From Gnetum montanum (Eukaryota > Streptophyta > Gnetopsida > Gnetales > Gnetaceae): 64,000 bases of DNA. Where the stretch lies: assembly GCA_015680685.1 (NCBI GenBank), contig MNCI01008099.1, forward strand, positions 500,156 through 564,155. Reading direction: 5' to 3'. How positions within the stretch are numbered: position 1 is the first letter of the stretch; the number at the start of each line of letters is the position of its first letter. Below, in pieces: positions 32,217 to 43,924 of this stretch. The notes under the pieces are model-generated. The model had not been told where the DNA came from and made no database searches. It saw nothing but the letters and a program-made list of their open reading frames with translations. Position numbers and translations under genes: made by a program.

Positions 32217-34032
32217 GTCGGTCTCCTAGATGCACACCATCAAAGAGGCTGGAAAAATCACCCTTGTCAAGGTGGAATAACCCCTCTATATCAAATTTCT
32301 AGAAGGTCTCTATGACCTCGTGTAGATCCTCTCTATGTGCCTCCTCCTCAAGGTCGTTTCTACCACTGTCATTGTTGCTGCTTCGGCATCCTTCTCACCT
32401 AACTCACAAACATAGCATAATAGCATTAGCATAACATAATAAGAAAACATAAAAATTATAAATATAGAAAATTTTAAAAAAAATGCATCTACACATGAAC
32501 TAACTTGCAACATCTATGCACAAAGTGGATATCTTGAGGTGCATTTTCTTGATGCCTACCTATTCAACTATAGGGGCAACCTCCTCTACTAGGTGTGGCC
32601 TCTTGATTTTTACCTTAGAAGGCCCCACCATTTCTGTAATATAATGGTTGGCCTTGCTTGCATCCCCAATAATGATCGGGGGACACTCTCCTGCACTATC
32701 ATGGGAATAATGTGATCATGACCATCTCAAATAAGCTTTAGTCATAATTGAGTATGGCTCATTAATCTCCTTTGGGGGGGAGGGGGGCACTCCTATGTGT
32801 GAGCGGTTATGAACGAGTGCCTAACCCAAGGCTTGGATAGCTACTCACAATCTTGCACTACCCAATTCCTACTATCTTGGACCACTAGAAACTTTGTGAA
32901 CCTTTTTAGATATGCTGCGAACAACGTGAAGTGCATGTGAGACCCTACTTGAAGGTTGTAACAAAGTTTGGTGATCTCTACTTGTAGTTTGGTGGCAAGA
33001 AAGGAGACCTAGTTGAACCTCGTGATCTCCTCCAGTACCTTCCTCATCACTCATGCCTGCTCCACCCCAAGCACTTTTTCTTTGTAGAGGACCTTTGGGA
33101 AAGCATAGACATGAAAAAGAGGGTAGAGTTCTTAGACCTTAGGCACATGCATGTCTCTAATCATGATTCCTTTGTGAGATTAGGTGATTTTCAGCCACTC
33201 CTCAATCTCTCCTTTATGGTCTGCCTCTCTACTAGCCTTATCAATGACTAATGGGCCCTTAGAGGAAAGGCCAAAGACGTCAGCAAAGAAAGCATTACTG
33301 AGGCCAAGACTACCCTCACTCTGTGAACATGGATGACAAAGCAGGGGACATTGCTATTGAAGGAGTCAATAATGGTTATCATCTTGGCCACTAGAATGCT
33401 TGTGCTAAGGGCCAAGAAAAGGTTCATCAACCTAACATGTGTGATCTAACTAGTCCACACCTTTGAGTACTAATGGCACAAAAAATGTTGTGCCCCTTTT
33501 GCATCACCATTCTTCATGATGAGGGTGGCCTCATTGTGGCCTATGTTGACTACTATCACCTCTCCTAAAGCAACTGTAACTATGACATAGGAAAAATTAA
33601 CATTAGCACTATGCAACAGCAAATCAACAAGTGCATATGAGCAAACTTAAAAGCTAAACAACAAATGCTTATGTAGAACAAACATTGTGTGCAATGAAGG
33701 TAGTGGTGCAGATGTCTCCTCAAAGTTGGACTCACCACTAGTCCATCCCTCATCAAGCCAATCGTAAGTCTTGCACCACTCAAAGGCCTTTGAGTACTAG
33801 ATAGGATAATTCTTTAGGTCCTCTCCCACCTACTTGATTATAGCCTCCCAAAATTTTGGACTAAAGGAGAACACCTCTAAGGTCATGTGAGTCAAGGCAA
33901 GAGCCTCTAGCTCATCATGGAGCCCCTGATCATCAACTTTGAATTTAGCATCAAGCTTGAGCAATTAGCAGTTAGCAAACTTAGCATGGGCCAATAGTAA
34001 TAAACATACTGCAAAACCATAGGAGCACTTAC

Positions 34033-34485
34033 ACTCTAGTGCAATATATAGTTCCAAGTGGGTTCTAGAATAGGGTATGCATGCAAAGAGCAATGTAGAG
34101 GGTGTTACTCTTGTTATAACAAGAGAACTCTGGCATTTCCCAAATCCTAGATAAGGGGAAAGTGCCCCTAGGGCCTTACCTTGAATCACCCACTTGGTCA
34201 TCACCAATCATGGGCTCATCAGACATGAAGCTCAGTATGTCTCGGTTGGCCCTGGGTAGCAATGTCTCAATGATGGCACTCAAAGCTTCCATTGCTAAGT
34301 GTGACCACATAATCACATTGTAGTGCTATAGTAGGAATGTTAGGAACTCAAATGCCCCTAGCCAAAACCATACCACCTGAAAACCCACCTTCATATCCAA
34401 TGCAGGTGTGTTGGACACAGGCTCTCTCATGTAGCAAAGGATGCCAACAAACTCCACAACAACTAAGATTAGCTTTAGCAACACC
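34033..34485 (-). pseudogene. Exon with the NIF/FCP1-like (HAD) phosphatase domain
   Basis: 453 bases in one frame with only three stops. The acceptor is GATCACAG before 34485 and the donor is GTAAGTG after 34033. In order it shows the strand-1 box with Asp changed to Glu, a 'VWFWLGAFEFLTFLL' segment (canonical '.WKRPG..EFL.F'), 'NVIMWS', and 'NKSNTLYI...NPLGT' (canonical 'SNTLLLDDSPYKA..NP'). The family dephosphorylates serine, often in the RNA polymerase II tail. Here both catalytic Asp positions are changed. Confidence 0.58.
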
Positions 34486-34691
34486 CTGTGATCACACAAA
34501 TGACAAACATAGCATTAGTATACAATAGATGCATTTTAGAAAACATACATTAATTTACACTGGAAAAAATTAGCATGACGTAGTATAACTTAGAGAAAAT
34601 ATTTGAGAACCTCCTAGGCCCCATGGGTATAGGATGTCAACATATATATTTGATGTGCTTGGTACTCACTGGGGTAAAGCATGTTTCCATA

Positions 34692-36439
34692 GCATTAGCA
34701 TTTTATTTTTGATGTTCACACATTTGGCATTACAATTTTCATGTTTCACAATTTAACATTAGCATCTTGCATTTTTAGGTTTAACACTCTAGCATAAAAT
34801 TTTCAAAATTTTTTCTAACTCTGGGCTACCTTCGAGAGCATAGTTCAGAGATTCAAATATTTTCTAACTCTAGAACCACTAATCATGCTCTAATTACTGT
34901 AGAGTGTAGTGCCAGACAAGAGAGAAAAAAAGATCCAATTGCTACACAAAAATTTAAAAATTTCAAAAAAAAATTAACTGCTGGCTACATTCGTAGGGAG
35001 CATGCATAGCTCTAAAAATGATGACTTTTTTTGATAAAAATTAATTTTAACCATGACTCATAATGCCAACCCCTATGCCACCCCTTGCCTCAAGCATTAG
35101 CACCATAAGCCTTGTCATAACCACTACCCCATGGTGTGCCATCATGGCCACTACTAACACTCATGTCCTTGCCCTCATGTCATTGCAAAAATTTTAAAAT
35201 TTCTAAAATAAAAGAAATAATAATAGTTACTAGTAGTGCCTTGCCTTGAAGTGGTTGCTCATGACCATTGCTGATGTCATTTCCCCTTTCCCATGCTCAA
35301 TAAGCAAAAATAACAAAAAAGAGGAGGGTTAGTTCATGAAATCCTTGCTGCATGCCTCACCCCATGGGAAGCAACCCCAAGGCCATTGCCAAACCCTCGT
35401 CCCTACTATACGTAGGACACACAAAAATGGCAAACTTACCCCCATTTCATCTTGCCCCAAGACAAGCTATCCTAGCCATCGTTGATGCCCTACCCTCATC
35501 CATGACAAGAACAAAAAATAAAACAAAAATTTTTGGTCTCTTTACCCTACCCTCAAATCCCATAGTTGGTGGCCCCTCATTGCCATCATTGCCGTTGAAT
35601 CCTAGATCCTACTTCACTCATCACTATGTAAAAACAAAGAGGAAGACAAGAAAAATTTAAAAAAAAATAATGCAAGGTGAATCCCTATATTGTGCATCAC
35701 ACGCTAGTTCCTAGCCTACTCACTGACACTAGCCATTCCCCAACCACTATTTTCCCCTCCATAGCCCATGCCCACAATAGCAAAACAAAAAAACCCTCAT
35801 CAAAAGAAGAGAAACCTCAAATCAAAAAACCCTTCACATTGTGCATGCATCCTCCCTTACTACGCGACCAAAATGGACATGTTGGTGGTAGTCCTTACCA
35901 TGGTAGGTCACCAAAACCCAAGCCCCAAATGGCTAACTGTAAGCAAAGCACCAAAAAATGACAAAAGGGGTGAGCATAGTTAGGGTACTTGGGGGTCAAT
36001 GGTACCCTTCGCGCTTCTACAAATTCCTACAACAAGCGTCCTAGGACTTGCTCTCCCTCATCCATGTTGGCTAAGCTAGGGTGCTAACATCCACTTTGGT
36101 CTAACATGTTGGTGACTATGCTCTTGTTACTATGCTACACTCTAGAAAGTTCATTTTTACCTTTTGAAAATGACAAATTTACCAAGGGTAAAATGTGCTT
36201 ACATACCCTTGTGGACCACTTAAATTTTCACCTACCTTAGACTATTCTTAACAATGCCAAGTATAGTCAAGGATGAGCGTAGTCATCAAAGTTAAGAAAT
36301 TTTTTTATTTTTCTGGCTATCTCTGAGCTTAGAAAAATTTTGAATTTTTTTGGTCACTCGATGAGTGCCCTAGCTAATTTTGCTTTCCTGGTGCACCAAA
36401 CCTTATTTTAATAATGCATTTAGTGCATCCAACTATCCA
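34692..36439. other. Non-coding part of F upstream of the antisense gene
   Basis: Repeats of TAGCATTTT/ACATTAGCAT phrases at 34690-34800. Frames at 35352-35983 on the plus strand overlap in two frames, have low complexity and show no domain. It is the likely place for the promoter of the antisense gene, but no clear TATA box was found. Confidence 0.4.
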
Positions 36440-36560
36440 CTACGATGTTAAACTGACACTTCATGGTCTGCTAAGACCTTAAACTGGTGCTTTACAGTCC
36501 ACTAAGACCTTAAACTGGCAACCCCATGGCCTGTCGAGGCTCAAAACTGGCTCATCCATT
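36440..36560 (+). repeat. Minisatellite 2 of F (short array)
   Basis: Three to four units of TTCATGGTCTGCTAAGACC-TTAAACTGGC type. They share the 'AAACTGGC/AAACTAGC' and 'ATGGYC' cores with arrays 1 and 3. Confidence 0.6.
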
Positions 36561-36759
36561 CCTTGCCTATAAAATCACATTTACATACTTAGGAAAAATT
36601 TTATCACATTATTTTCTTTAACTATGCATATTTCTCTCATTAAAATAGGTGTGGCTTAACATTTTCCTAGTTATTTTTGTAGGATTATTGTAGGATTCAC
36701 AACATGACTATGTATGAGCATCTTCATTTGCCTTTGGTCCTCACTAGGACACATGGTGA

Positions 36760-39700
36760 TCTTACGTGATGCATTGATCCTCAATGCTTAGACCTTGAGC
36801 TCATAGCCTACAATGAATACGTAACATCTATAGAGGCATTGCTAGATTGACTAGACCATCTAGTTAGGGATCTAAATCTAGAGGTAGGTGACATCATCAA
36901 GGATCCCCTCTTTGAAATCCCTATACCAACATCCAGTGGCAAGGTAAAAACATTGAAACTTAATTATTTGTTAGAGCCTCAACATTCCCAAAACATTGCA
37001 AAGGTACTTAATGAAAACATCAAGGCATTCACATGGTGTTATGAAGACATGCCAAGCATAGATCCTTGCACAGTGCAACACAACATAATCATCGATCTCA
37101 ACATGAAACCAGTCAGGTAGAAAGTTTGAAAGGTTAAGCCTGAGGTGGCATTGGTAGTCCATGATGAAATCACCAAGCTCTACAAAGCTAGTTTCATCCA
37201 AGAAATTGACTACATAGACTGGGTCTCCAACATCATAATTGTACCCAAGACAAATGGAAGTATATGCATTTGCATAGACTTTTGAGACCTTAACAAGGCA
37301 ACCATCAAAGATGACTTCCCGTTGTCTAGTATTGATCAATTGTTCAATACTACAGCTAGTCATGCCTTGTTGTCCTTCATGGATGGGTTCTCGAGTTACA
37401 ACCAGATTTGAATCAACCTAGAGCACCAACATAGTACTACCTTCATGACCTCTCAAGATACATTTTGCTACAAAATGACGTCCTTTAGGCTCAAGAATGC
37501 AGGAATGACTTATCAACGAGCTAGGACATACATTTTTAGTGATTACCTATTAGGTCTTCTCAATGATTACATTGACAATATAGCAGTTAAGTACAAGGCA
37601 TCACACAACCATATAGATGTCTTAGGCCTTGTGCTCAAATGTTGCCTCCAACACGAACTTAGGCTAAATCCTAAGAAATGTATCTTTGGCATCAAGATGA
37701 GCCACATGCTAGGTTTTGTAGTATCTGAAGCAGGCATACACATAGATCCCAATAAGGTTAAGGTCATTACCAACATAGCACCACTAGCTAACCTTAAGGA
37801 GCTATGAGGGTTACAAGGTAGATTACAATTCATATGACAGTTTATCACACAATTAACTTACAAGTTGTAGCCAATACAACACTTGCTCAAAAAGGGAGTC
37901 CACTTTAAGTAGATGCTTCAATTCCAAGAGGCATTTAACAACCTTAAATAGGAGCTGGCTCAACTTCCAACAGTCTATCCTTCACAAGGAGATAAACCAT
38001 TCTACATCTACTTTGCTACCTCAGATGCATCCATAACCTCTCTACTTTGTCAAAAGCAAGACAATGGCATCGAGGTCCCTGTATACTACATAAGCCATGC
38101 ATTGGTTGTCAATGAAGAAAAGTACAATGATGTAAAAAATACTTGCCTTGCCTTAGTCTTTGCACTGAAGAAGTGGAGGCATTATCTTTTCTAAAGTCAA
38201 GTCAATATCATCTACAAAAGCACTGTACTCCAAGCAATTATAATGAATATCTATGAGAGTATTCACATAGCATGTTGGAAAGTAATAAGTGTGGAGTTTC
38301 ACCTACATTACATTGTGCAAGCATCAACCAAAGGTCAAGCAATACCCACACAACTTACGACTTCCCTAATCGATGACCAAGCAATAATAGATCTGGAATT
38401 TCTAAATGAGCATGTCACTAGCAAAAGCCAAGTGGCTAACAACTTTGAGGCACTCTTACACTTTGATGGTGCTTCAACCTCTCAAGGGGGTAGCACCACT
38501 ACCATAATCACATTTCCCTCCAACGAGATTTGACTCTTCACATATTGTTTTGCATTCCTATGTACTAACAACATCATGGAGTATGAGGGTCTCTTCTGAG
38601 GTATCTTAGTAGCTCGTAACCTAGGAATACAAAACCTAGTGATCTGAGGTGACTCGCAACTAGTTGTTAGCCAAGTTATAGAGGTTTACACTTGTAAAGC
38701 CTAACACTTAAAGACTTATTGTGACTTGGCGAAGCACCTGCTCAAGCAATTTACAATTGTTGATGTTTAGCATATCCCTCATAACTAAAATACCATTTCT
38801 GATGCATTAGCTACATTAGCCTTAAGCATTGCACCTGAGATGTTTCATGCATTGCCCACTACGGTGGTGGATTTCATTATGCCTATCATACAAGAAAACA
38901 AAATTACATCCATAGCCATAGTAAGCACAACCCACATAGTAGAGTAATACGACAACATCAAGTCATACCTTCTATAGGGTAAACCTCTACAACATCTAAC
39001 CAATGCTCAAAAATATACAGTGCAAAAGTGATCACAGTAGTACATCATTGTAGGTGATAGCAGTTTGTATCATCAATCCTATGATGACGTATTGTTAACA
39101 TGCATTAGCAATAACAAAGTGCAAATGATCATTGAATAAGTCCACTAGGGACCTTGTGGAGGTCACATAGCACTGAAGGAAATGGTGGCAAAAATCAAAT
39201 GCTTAGGATACTATTGGTCTTACATGGAGCATGATTGCATCTCCAAGATCAAGATGTGTAACACATGTCAATGGCATGGTAACCTCATGCATGTGTCACC
39301 TATTGAACTACATACAACACAAATCACATGGTCATTCCAATGTTGGGGGTTGAACATCATAGGACTAATAATTCCTATTTCCTCTATAGGACATAGCTTC
39401 ATTATAAGTGCCACTGAGTATTTTACAAAGTGGGTTGAAGTTATTCTCCTTAGGAGTACTACATCACAATAGGTCTACAAATTCATACTTGACAACATAG
39501 TGTCCCATTTTGGTTTACCCATGACCATAGTCACAAACAACAGGTCACAGTTTAGTAGTCCTAAGACCAAAGCCTTTTCCAAGTGCTTCAAAATCAAACA
39601 TTCCCTTTTCATCACCCTACTACCCACAGGTGAATGGCTAAGTAGAGGCCACAAACAAGGCTATCATCAATCTTTTAAAGAAGATGCTCAAAAGCAGCAA

Positions 39701-40180
39701 ATGACAATGGCATGAGTAGTTGATCTACACACTCTAGGCCTACCACACGACATGACAAACTACCATAGGTAATATTTCATACATTTTGGTTTATGGATTT
39801 GAAGCCATCTTGCCTCTTGAATTGAAAGTCCCATCACTCCATGTAATCCTCTCAAGCTTCAACGAAGAGGTTCAAAACAACAAGTTGAGAACCATGACCT
39901 TGATTTGATAGAGAAGGAGTGCATGCAGACACTTGGTCAAATTGAGTAGTACCAAAAAATACATTGGCATAAACACTATCAAAATTAGCACCAACACCAG
40001 ATCAAGGAAGGTGACCTAGTCCTCAAGGTTGTTCATGAACCTGTGAAAAAATTCTTAGCCAACTGGGAAGGGCCTTTCTTAGTCATCAAGGCTTATGGCA
40101 ATGGAGCATTTAAGATTGTTGACCATGATAGTAACAAATTGGCCAATCTGGCTAGTACACAACATACATCAACGACAAAG
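36760..40180 (+). pseudogene. Pol of element F: RT, RNase H, second (archaeal-type) RNase H, integrase; inactive
   Basis: Domains in order. RT is at about 36990-37800: 'WVSNIIIVPKTNGSICICIDF', 'DDFPLSSIDQL', 'YIDNIAV' at 37568-37588 in place of 'Y(V/I)DD', and 'NPKKCIFGI'. RNase H at about 37990-38240: 'FATSDASITSLLCQ', 'YYISHAL', 'EEKYNDVKNTCLALVFALKKW'. Second RNase H at about 38455-38830: 'LHFDGAS', 'CTNNIMEYEGL', 'GDSQLVVSQV', 'ISDALATLAL'. Integrase at about 39140-39700: 'GPCGGH', 'CNTCQWHG', 'GLNIIG' and 'IVTNNRSQF', with Asn at both expected Asp positions. The C-terminus near 40043-40110 is 'NWEGPFLVIKAYGNGAFKI'. About 30 stops interrupt it. The enzymes would copy RNA to DNA, remove RNA and integrate. 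Confidence 0.85.
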
Positions 40181-40204
40181 CAAGGTAAGCAAGATTCCTC
40201 TACA

Positions 40205-40740
40205 ACTATAAATTGGCATAGATAGTTTGCTACAACTATAAGATAGCATAGTAATCATTCACTATGATGCTAAACTAGCACAACAATAGTTTATTGTGAC
40301 TATAAATTGGCACAGCATGTCCACTATGATGTTAAATTGGCATCCACATCCATTTTCTGCTATGACATTAAACTGGCATAGCAATAGTTCACTATGACTA
40401 TAAACTAGCATAGAAATCGTCCACTATGATGCCAAACTAGCATAGAACTAGTCCATTATGACTATAAACTGGCATAGCAAGTCTGCTATGACTATAATTG
40501 GCACAGACTATCCTTGGGCCATAATGCTAAAACTAGCATAGCTCATTCTTAGGTCATGACATTAAACTGGCATAATAGCTCATCCGTCATGACAGTAAAC
40601 TAGCACATAGTAGTCTACTAAGATTATAAACTCATACATCATGATCTACCAAGCCCTTAAACTAGGTTCATGATTTGCTAGGACCCTAAAGTAGCATAGC
40701 ATACAATATACCAAGACCTTTAAATAGGTTCATAGTTCAA
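40205..40740 (+). repeat. Minisatellite 3 of F (CTATGACTATAAACTGGCATAGCA units)
   Basis: About fifteen degenerate units of 30-40 bases such as CACTATGATG-CTAAACTAGCATAG and CTATGACTATAAACTGGCA. It begins directly after integrase, the 3' untranslated position where Tat/Ogre elements are known to carry variable tandem repeats. Confidence 0.72.
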
Positions 40741-42357
40741 CACATGTAGTTCTATGGATAAGCGAGCATAAATACTTTTAACTCTTCATCATTCATCCAT
40801 ACCTCATGGGCAAGGAAGGGCATTGTAGTTCCAGAATGGAGTTCATGTCATCAAGAGAGGGCTCTAGAACATTTGTAGCATTACTGCCCCTTGGCATTTT
40901 GTTAATCCTCCAGAAATACCCTTGGGCATTTTGTTGACCTTCTGAAGCTCCTACCATGATCAACAGCAATACCAACCCCAAGCTGCATTGATAGCATTAC
41001 CAACCTTGGGAATTTCATTATTGCTTTAAGCTCTTGTCATCAACACTACCTGGTAGAGTACTAGTAGTACTATGTCCCAACCATTTTGCTACCATCCTCT
41101 AGCTGTCACCATTTCCTAAGCTTGGAAGTGCTTATAGCATTCTAGCTCTTTACTATTTTGTTGGCTTTTTGAGCTCTTGTCCTTGATGTGAGGTCTTGAG
41201 CACCTGCATCTCCATCACCCTTCACCATTTTGCTAGCCTCTCTAGGTTCTTGCTTATGGTGCGACTGCTAGAGCTTTTGTAGCCTTCTCACTCTAGCACC
41301 TACACTAGTTCTTCAAGCTCTTGCAACTAGTCCAACCATTGCAGCATTTGTAGCATACTTGCATCTAGTAGTTTACTCTCATCTCATGTTGTGTGGTTGT
41401 TTTCTTATTTTCCATGTGTTTTGTTTACAAGAAAAATCCCTAGAGGTAGTCATGTAGAGGTACATCTCATTGCAACAGCAAGATGCCACATTGCTCCAAT
41501 GTGCATGATTAGGCTAGCTGAATCACTCAAGACTGCACATCCCTATTACCCCACTTTATCTTTTTCACATTCACTCCTTTTGACTTACATTTTCTTGCTT
41601 TCCCCTACATCACTAAGCTTGCAACCCCTCTAATGCACAATGGCACCCTCTTTACATCAACCACAAAACCCGTAGTAGATGTAACACAACTCATCCAATG
41701 GGAAGCTTCTATAGGCTGGTCAAAGCCCAAGTAGATATAACACAACTCATCTCAAGGAGGAAACACCTATCCTACAAATGCGACATAGTTGCACTAAAGC
41801 AAAGCCCATTAGGTGGCATGTAGCTCACCTAATGAAAGGCATTCCATAGCTAGCATCTTGTAATGTGCAGAACCCAAAGTAGGTTCACCTTACAGTCAAA
41901 AATGAAAAAAATGAAAAAAAAAGGCAAAGAGAACAAGGAAAAATATGTTCCCAAGAAAAAATTAGCAGAGTTACAATTTCACAACCGGTCCAATCCTAAA
42001 TCCGCATCAACCTTCTCACAAGCACACTGATGAGAAGTCATCATTTTAGGGATGAACCATTCTAGTACCATGGGTGTTGACTTTCTCATAAGCATTCCAA
42101 TGAGAGGTCACTTTTTTGGTGACAAGCCATCCTTAGTGTCACATCTTGTATTTTCAAACTGTTTGTAGTTCATTCCCTTATTACCCCTTAGCACATTCCC
42201 TACATCTTTTATCCCCAGTATACCATTTTCCTTAGCATTCTTGAGCATGGTAAAGTGACATTTGATTAGGTATTGATGAGTGATGTTGGTTTTAGGCATA
42301 CTATGATGTTTTGCATTCTTTGTCGATGTCTCTTGGGCCACTCCTCTAGACATTAAC
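40741..42357 (+). other. 3' untranslated region of element F
   Basis: No supported gene. Repeated short phrases (AGCTCTTG, TAGCATT) at 40960-41360. Frames 41391-41633 and 42108-42371 have no recognisable domain. Confidence 0.5.
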
Positions 42358-42369
42358 AAAGAGGGGCCC
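42358..42369 (+). promoter_or_regulatory. Polypurine tract of element F
   Basis: AAAGAGGGGCCC directly before the 3' LTR, one base from its TG start. Confidence 0.78.
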
Positions 42370-42370
42370 A

Positions 42371-43924
42371 TGAAACACCACCAAATTTGGGTTCCTGGGT
42401 CTTAAATGAAATTTTTTCTAAGTGTCAAAACTTCCCAAATTTTGTCTAAGTGTTGAGACTATGCTTCCACTGCTAGGACTACACTCCAAATCATAGTCAA
42501 TGTAGTCATCCTTGGAATGACTAGTTTTGCAATTTTCCTAAGTGTCAAACCAAAGGCTACAAAGCATGGTTGGCATGAAAGGAATAGTTTAGCAAATCTT
42601 ATAACTCCTAAGCCTGCACTCCCTACTATGCTCTAGAGTGTAGTTAGTGTAGTTTCCATGAGCACATCATCTCTGCTAGATTTTTCTAAGTGTTAGGGCT
42701 ATGGCCTCACCTTTGGGACTATGCTCTAGAGTGTAGTTAGTATAGCCTAAACTGAGCCTCATTTTTTGGCAAGATCTGCCTAACTACTGGGGCTATGCTC
42801 TAGAGCATATTTAGTGTAGTCTACTAAAAATACCTCTAGAAGCCTCTAGAACTCAACACCAACCTACATCTCAACTCCAACATTCCTTTAGCAAGCAATA
42901 TTAGTAATTTTCACTTCATTTGCATCCCCTCAGTTTCCCTTGAATTGTACCTATGATCAACACTACTTAAGAGAGTGGGAAGTGTAGTCCTAGAGCATAG
43001 TCTCCAAAACTACATTATTTTGCATTATTTTTAGGTGCATTCCAGTCTATTTGGCACTCACACATGTAGTCTCTGTAGCATAGTCATTGTCTAGCAATTT
43101 CACAAGGTCCATTGGAGCACACCAAAAAAACACCATTTGCTTCAATGGAAGTGTAGTTGGGGCTAGAGTAGTCCCAACTACCCCTCTACCACGTGGCATT
43201 CAATCTGTGATTCATGTTAACCCTAGGCCTATAAATACCCCAGTGCTTTGCATTTTAGGGGTTCGGATTTTGGCATTTTTGGTTGGCATTGTGAAATGAT
43301 CATTTGAAAAACTCAAGGCACACTTAGCATTCAAGGTAGACACCATTGCACACCATCATAGCATCATTACACACTCCCCAGCACATTGTCATCACTGCAG
43401 CCTATAGAAAACCACAATAGCCAACCCAATAGGCTCAGACTTCACAATGGACATCAATTCTTCACAACTAGAGACCTTGGGATTGTGACTATGATGCCTA
43501 CTACACCTATTTATACACTATGTACCTCCTAAATTTTTCTTTGCAGTTAACTATGCTCCTCCCCTTCCCCTTTTTTCTCTCTTACTCACATTCTATGCAT
43601 TTTTTTTGCATTTTCTCCAACATTTTAGTGTTCTACTCACATTTTTCATTGTTTAAACACATCTACACATTTCCACCCTCATCTTCTTGTTTAAAATCTT
43701 TGCTATGCTCACACTTGTGAGCACCATGAACATCATAAAACATCGCGTCTTTCTTAAATACTCATTTCATCGTAACACTTGTAAGTCCTAGTTTGATCAA
43801 GAAGATTTTCCTGGGCACCCCACCTCTATTCCCAATAGGCCCTTGTGTGGAAGCATGGTTGAGGCTATATGACCATGGACCTCTCAAAGTACTATTCCAA
43901 CCTCTGACATTTTCAATCGCTACA
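42371..43924 (+). repeat. 3' LTR of element F (1554 bp)
   Basis: Counterpart of 24315-25997, about 130 bases shorter through small deletions. TATAAATA is at 43230-43237. The palindromic CTCTAGAG motifs are kept around 42500-42800. After 43924 the sequence returns to element D. Confidence 0.9.

Larger units (their letters stand above)
30856..34691 (-). pseudogene. Antisense multi-exon gene inside element F; N-terminal NIF/FCP1-like phosphatase domain, broken
   Basis: Runs opposite to F, between its protease and RT. Intron candidates (GT...AG, minus strand): 33956-34032 (GTAAGTG), 32399-32504 (GTTAG), 32099-32170 (GTAAGC), 31847-31937 (GTATGC), 30934-31021 (GTTTG), and probable ones near 33590-33690 and 34486-34550. 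Exon 34485-34033 reads like a plant NLI-interacting-factor phosphatase: 'ILVVVEFVGILCYM' at the nucleophile box (canonical 'LVLDLNG'), 'EFLTFLL' then 'NVIMWS', 'SRIWE', 'CYNKSNTLYI' and 'NPLGT'. The next exon continues 'VDDQGLHDELEALAL', like the 'L...YLEGLA' end of that domain. Later exons encode an unrecognised Gln/Glu-rich coiled-coil-like part. The last exon ends Pro-rich 'TTEEEGPPPPPGTTG' at a stop. Stops mostly replace Gln or Trp codons. The catalytic Asp is lost and some intron phases do not fit, so it is a pseudogene now. The start at 34691 is a guess. Confidence 0.6.
24315..43924 (+). mobile_element. Element F: full-length Tat-lineage Ty3/gypsy retrotransposon carrying an antisense multi-exon gene
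   Basis: LTRs 24315-25997 and 42371-43924 (TGAAACACC...CGCTACA) bound 16.4 kb. Order on the plus strand: primer site, gag, protease, minisatellite, antisense gene (30856-34691), minisatellite, RT, RNase H, second RNase H, integrase, minisatellite, polypurine tract. A second, archaeal-type RNase H marks the Tat lineage. The flanks are diverged copies of one 5-base site (GTGTT at 24310, ATGTC at 43925), in agreement with insertion into D. All coding parts carry many stops and the catalytic residues of RT and integrase are changed, so F is inactive. Confidence 0.9.

Noticed and set aside
35352-35983. Plus-strand Pro/Ser/Lys-rich frames in element F
   Set aside because: Low complexity, overlapping in two frames, no domain; not part of gag-pol.
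40205-40740. CRISPR-like array
   Set aside because: Units are degenerate, vary in length, have no unique spacers and lie in the 3' UTR of a plant retrotransposon.
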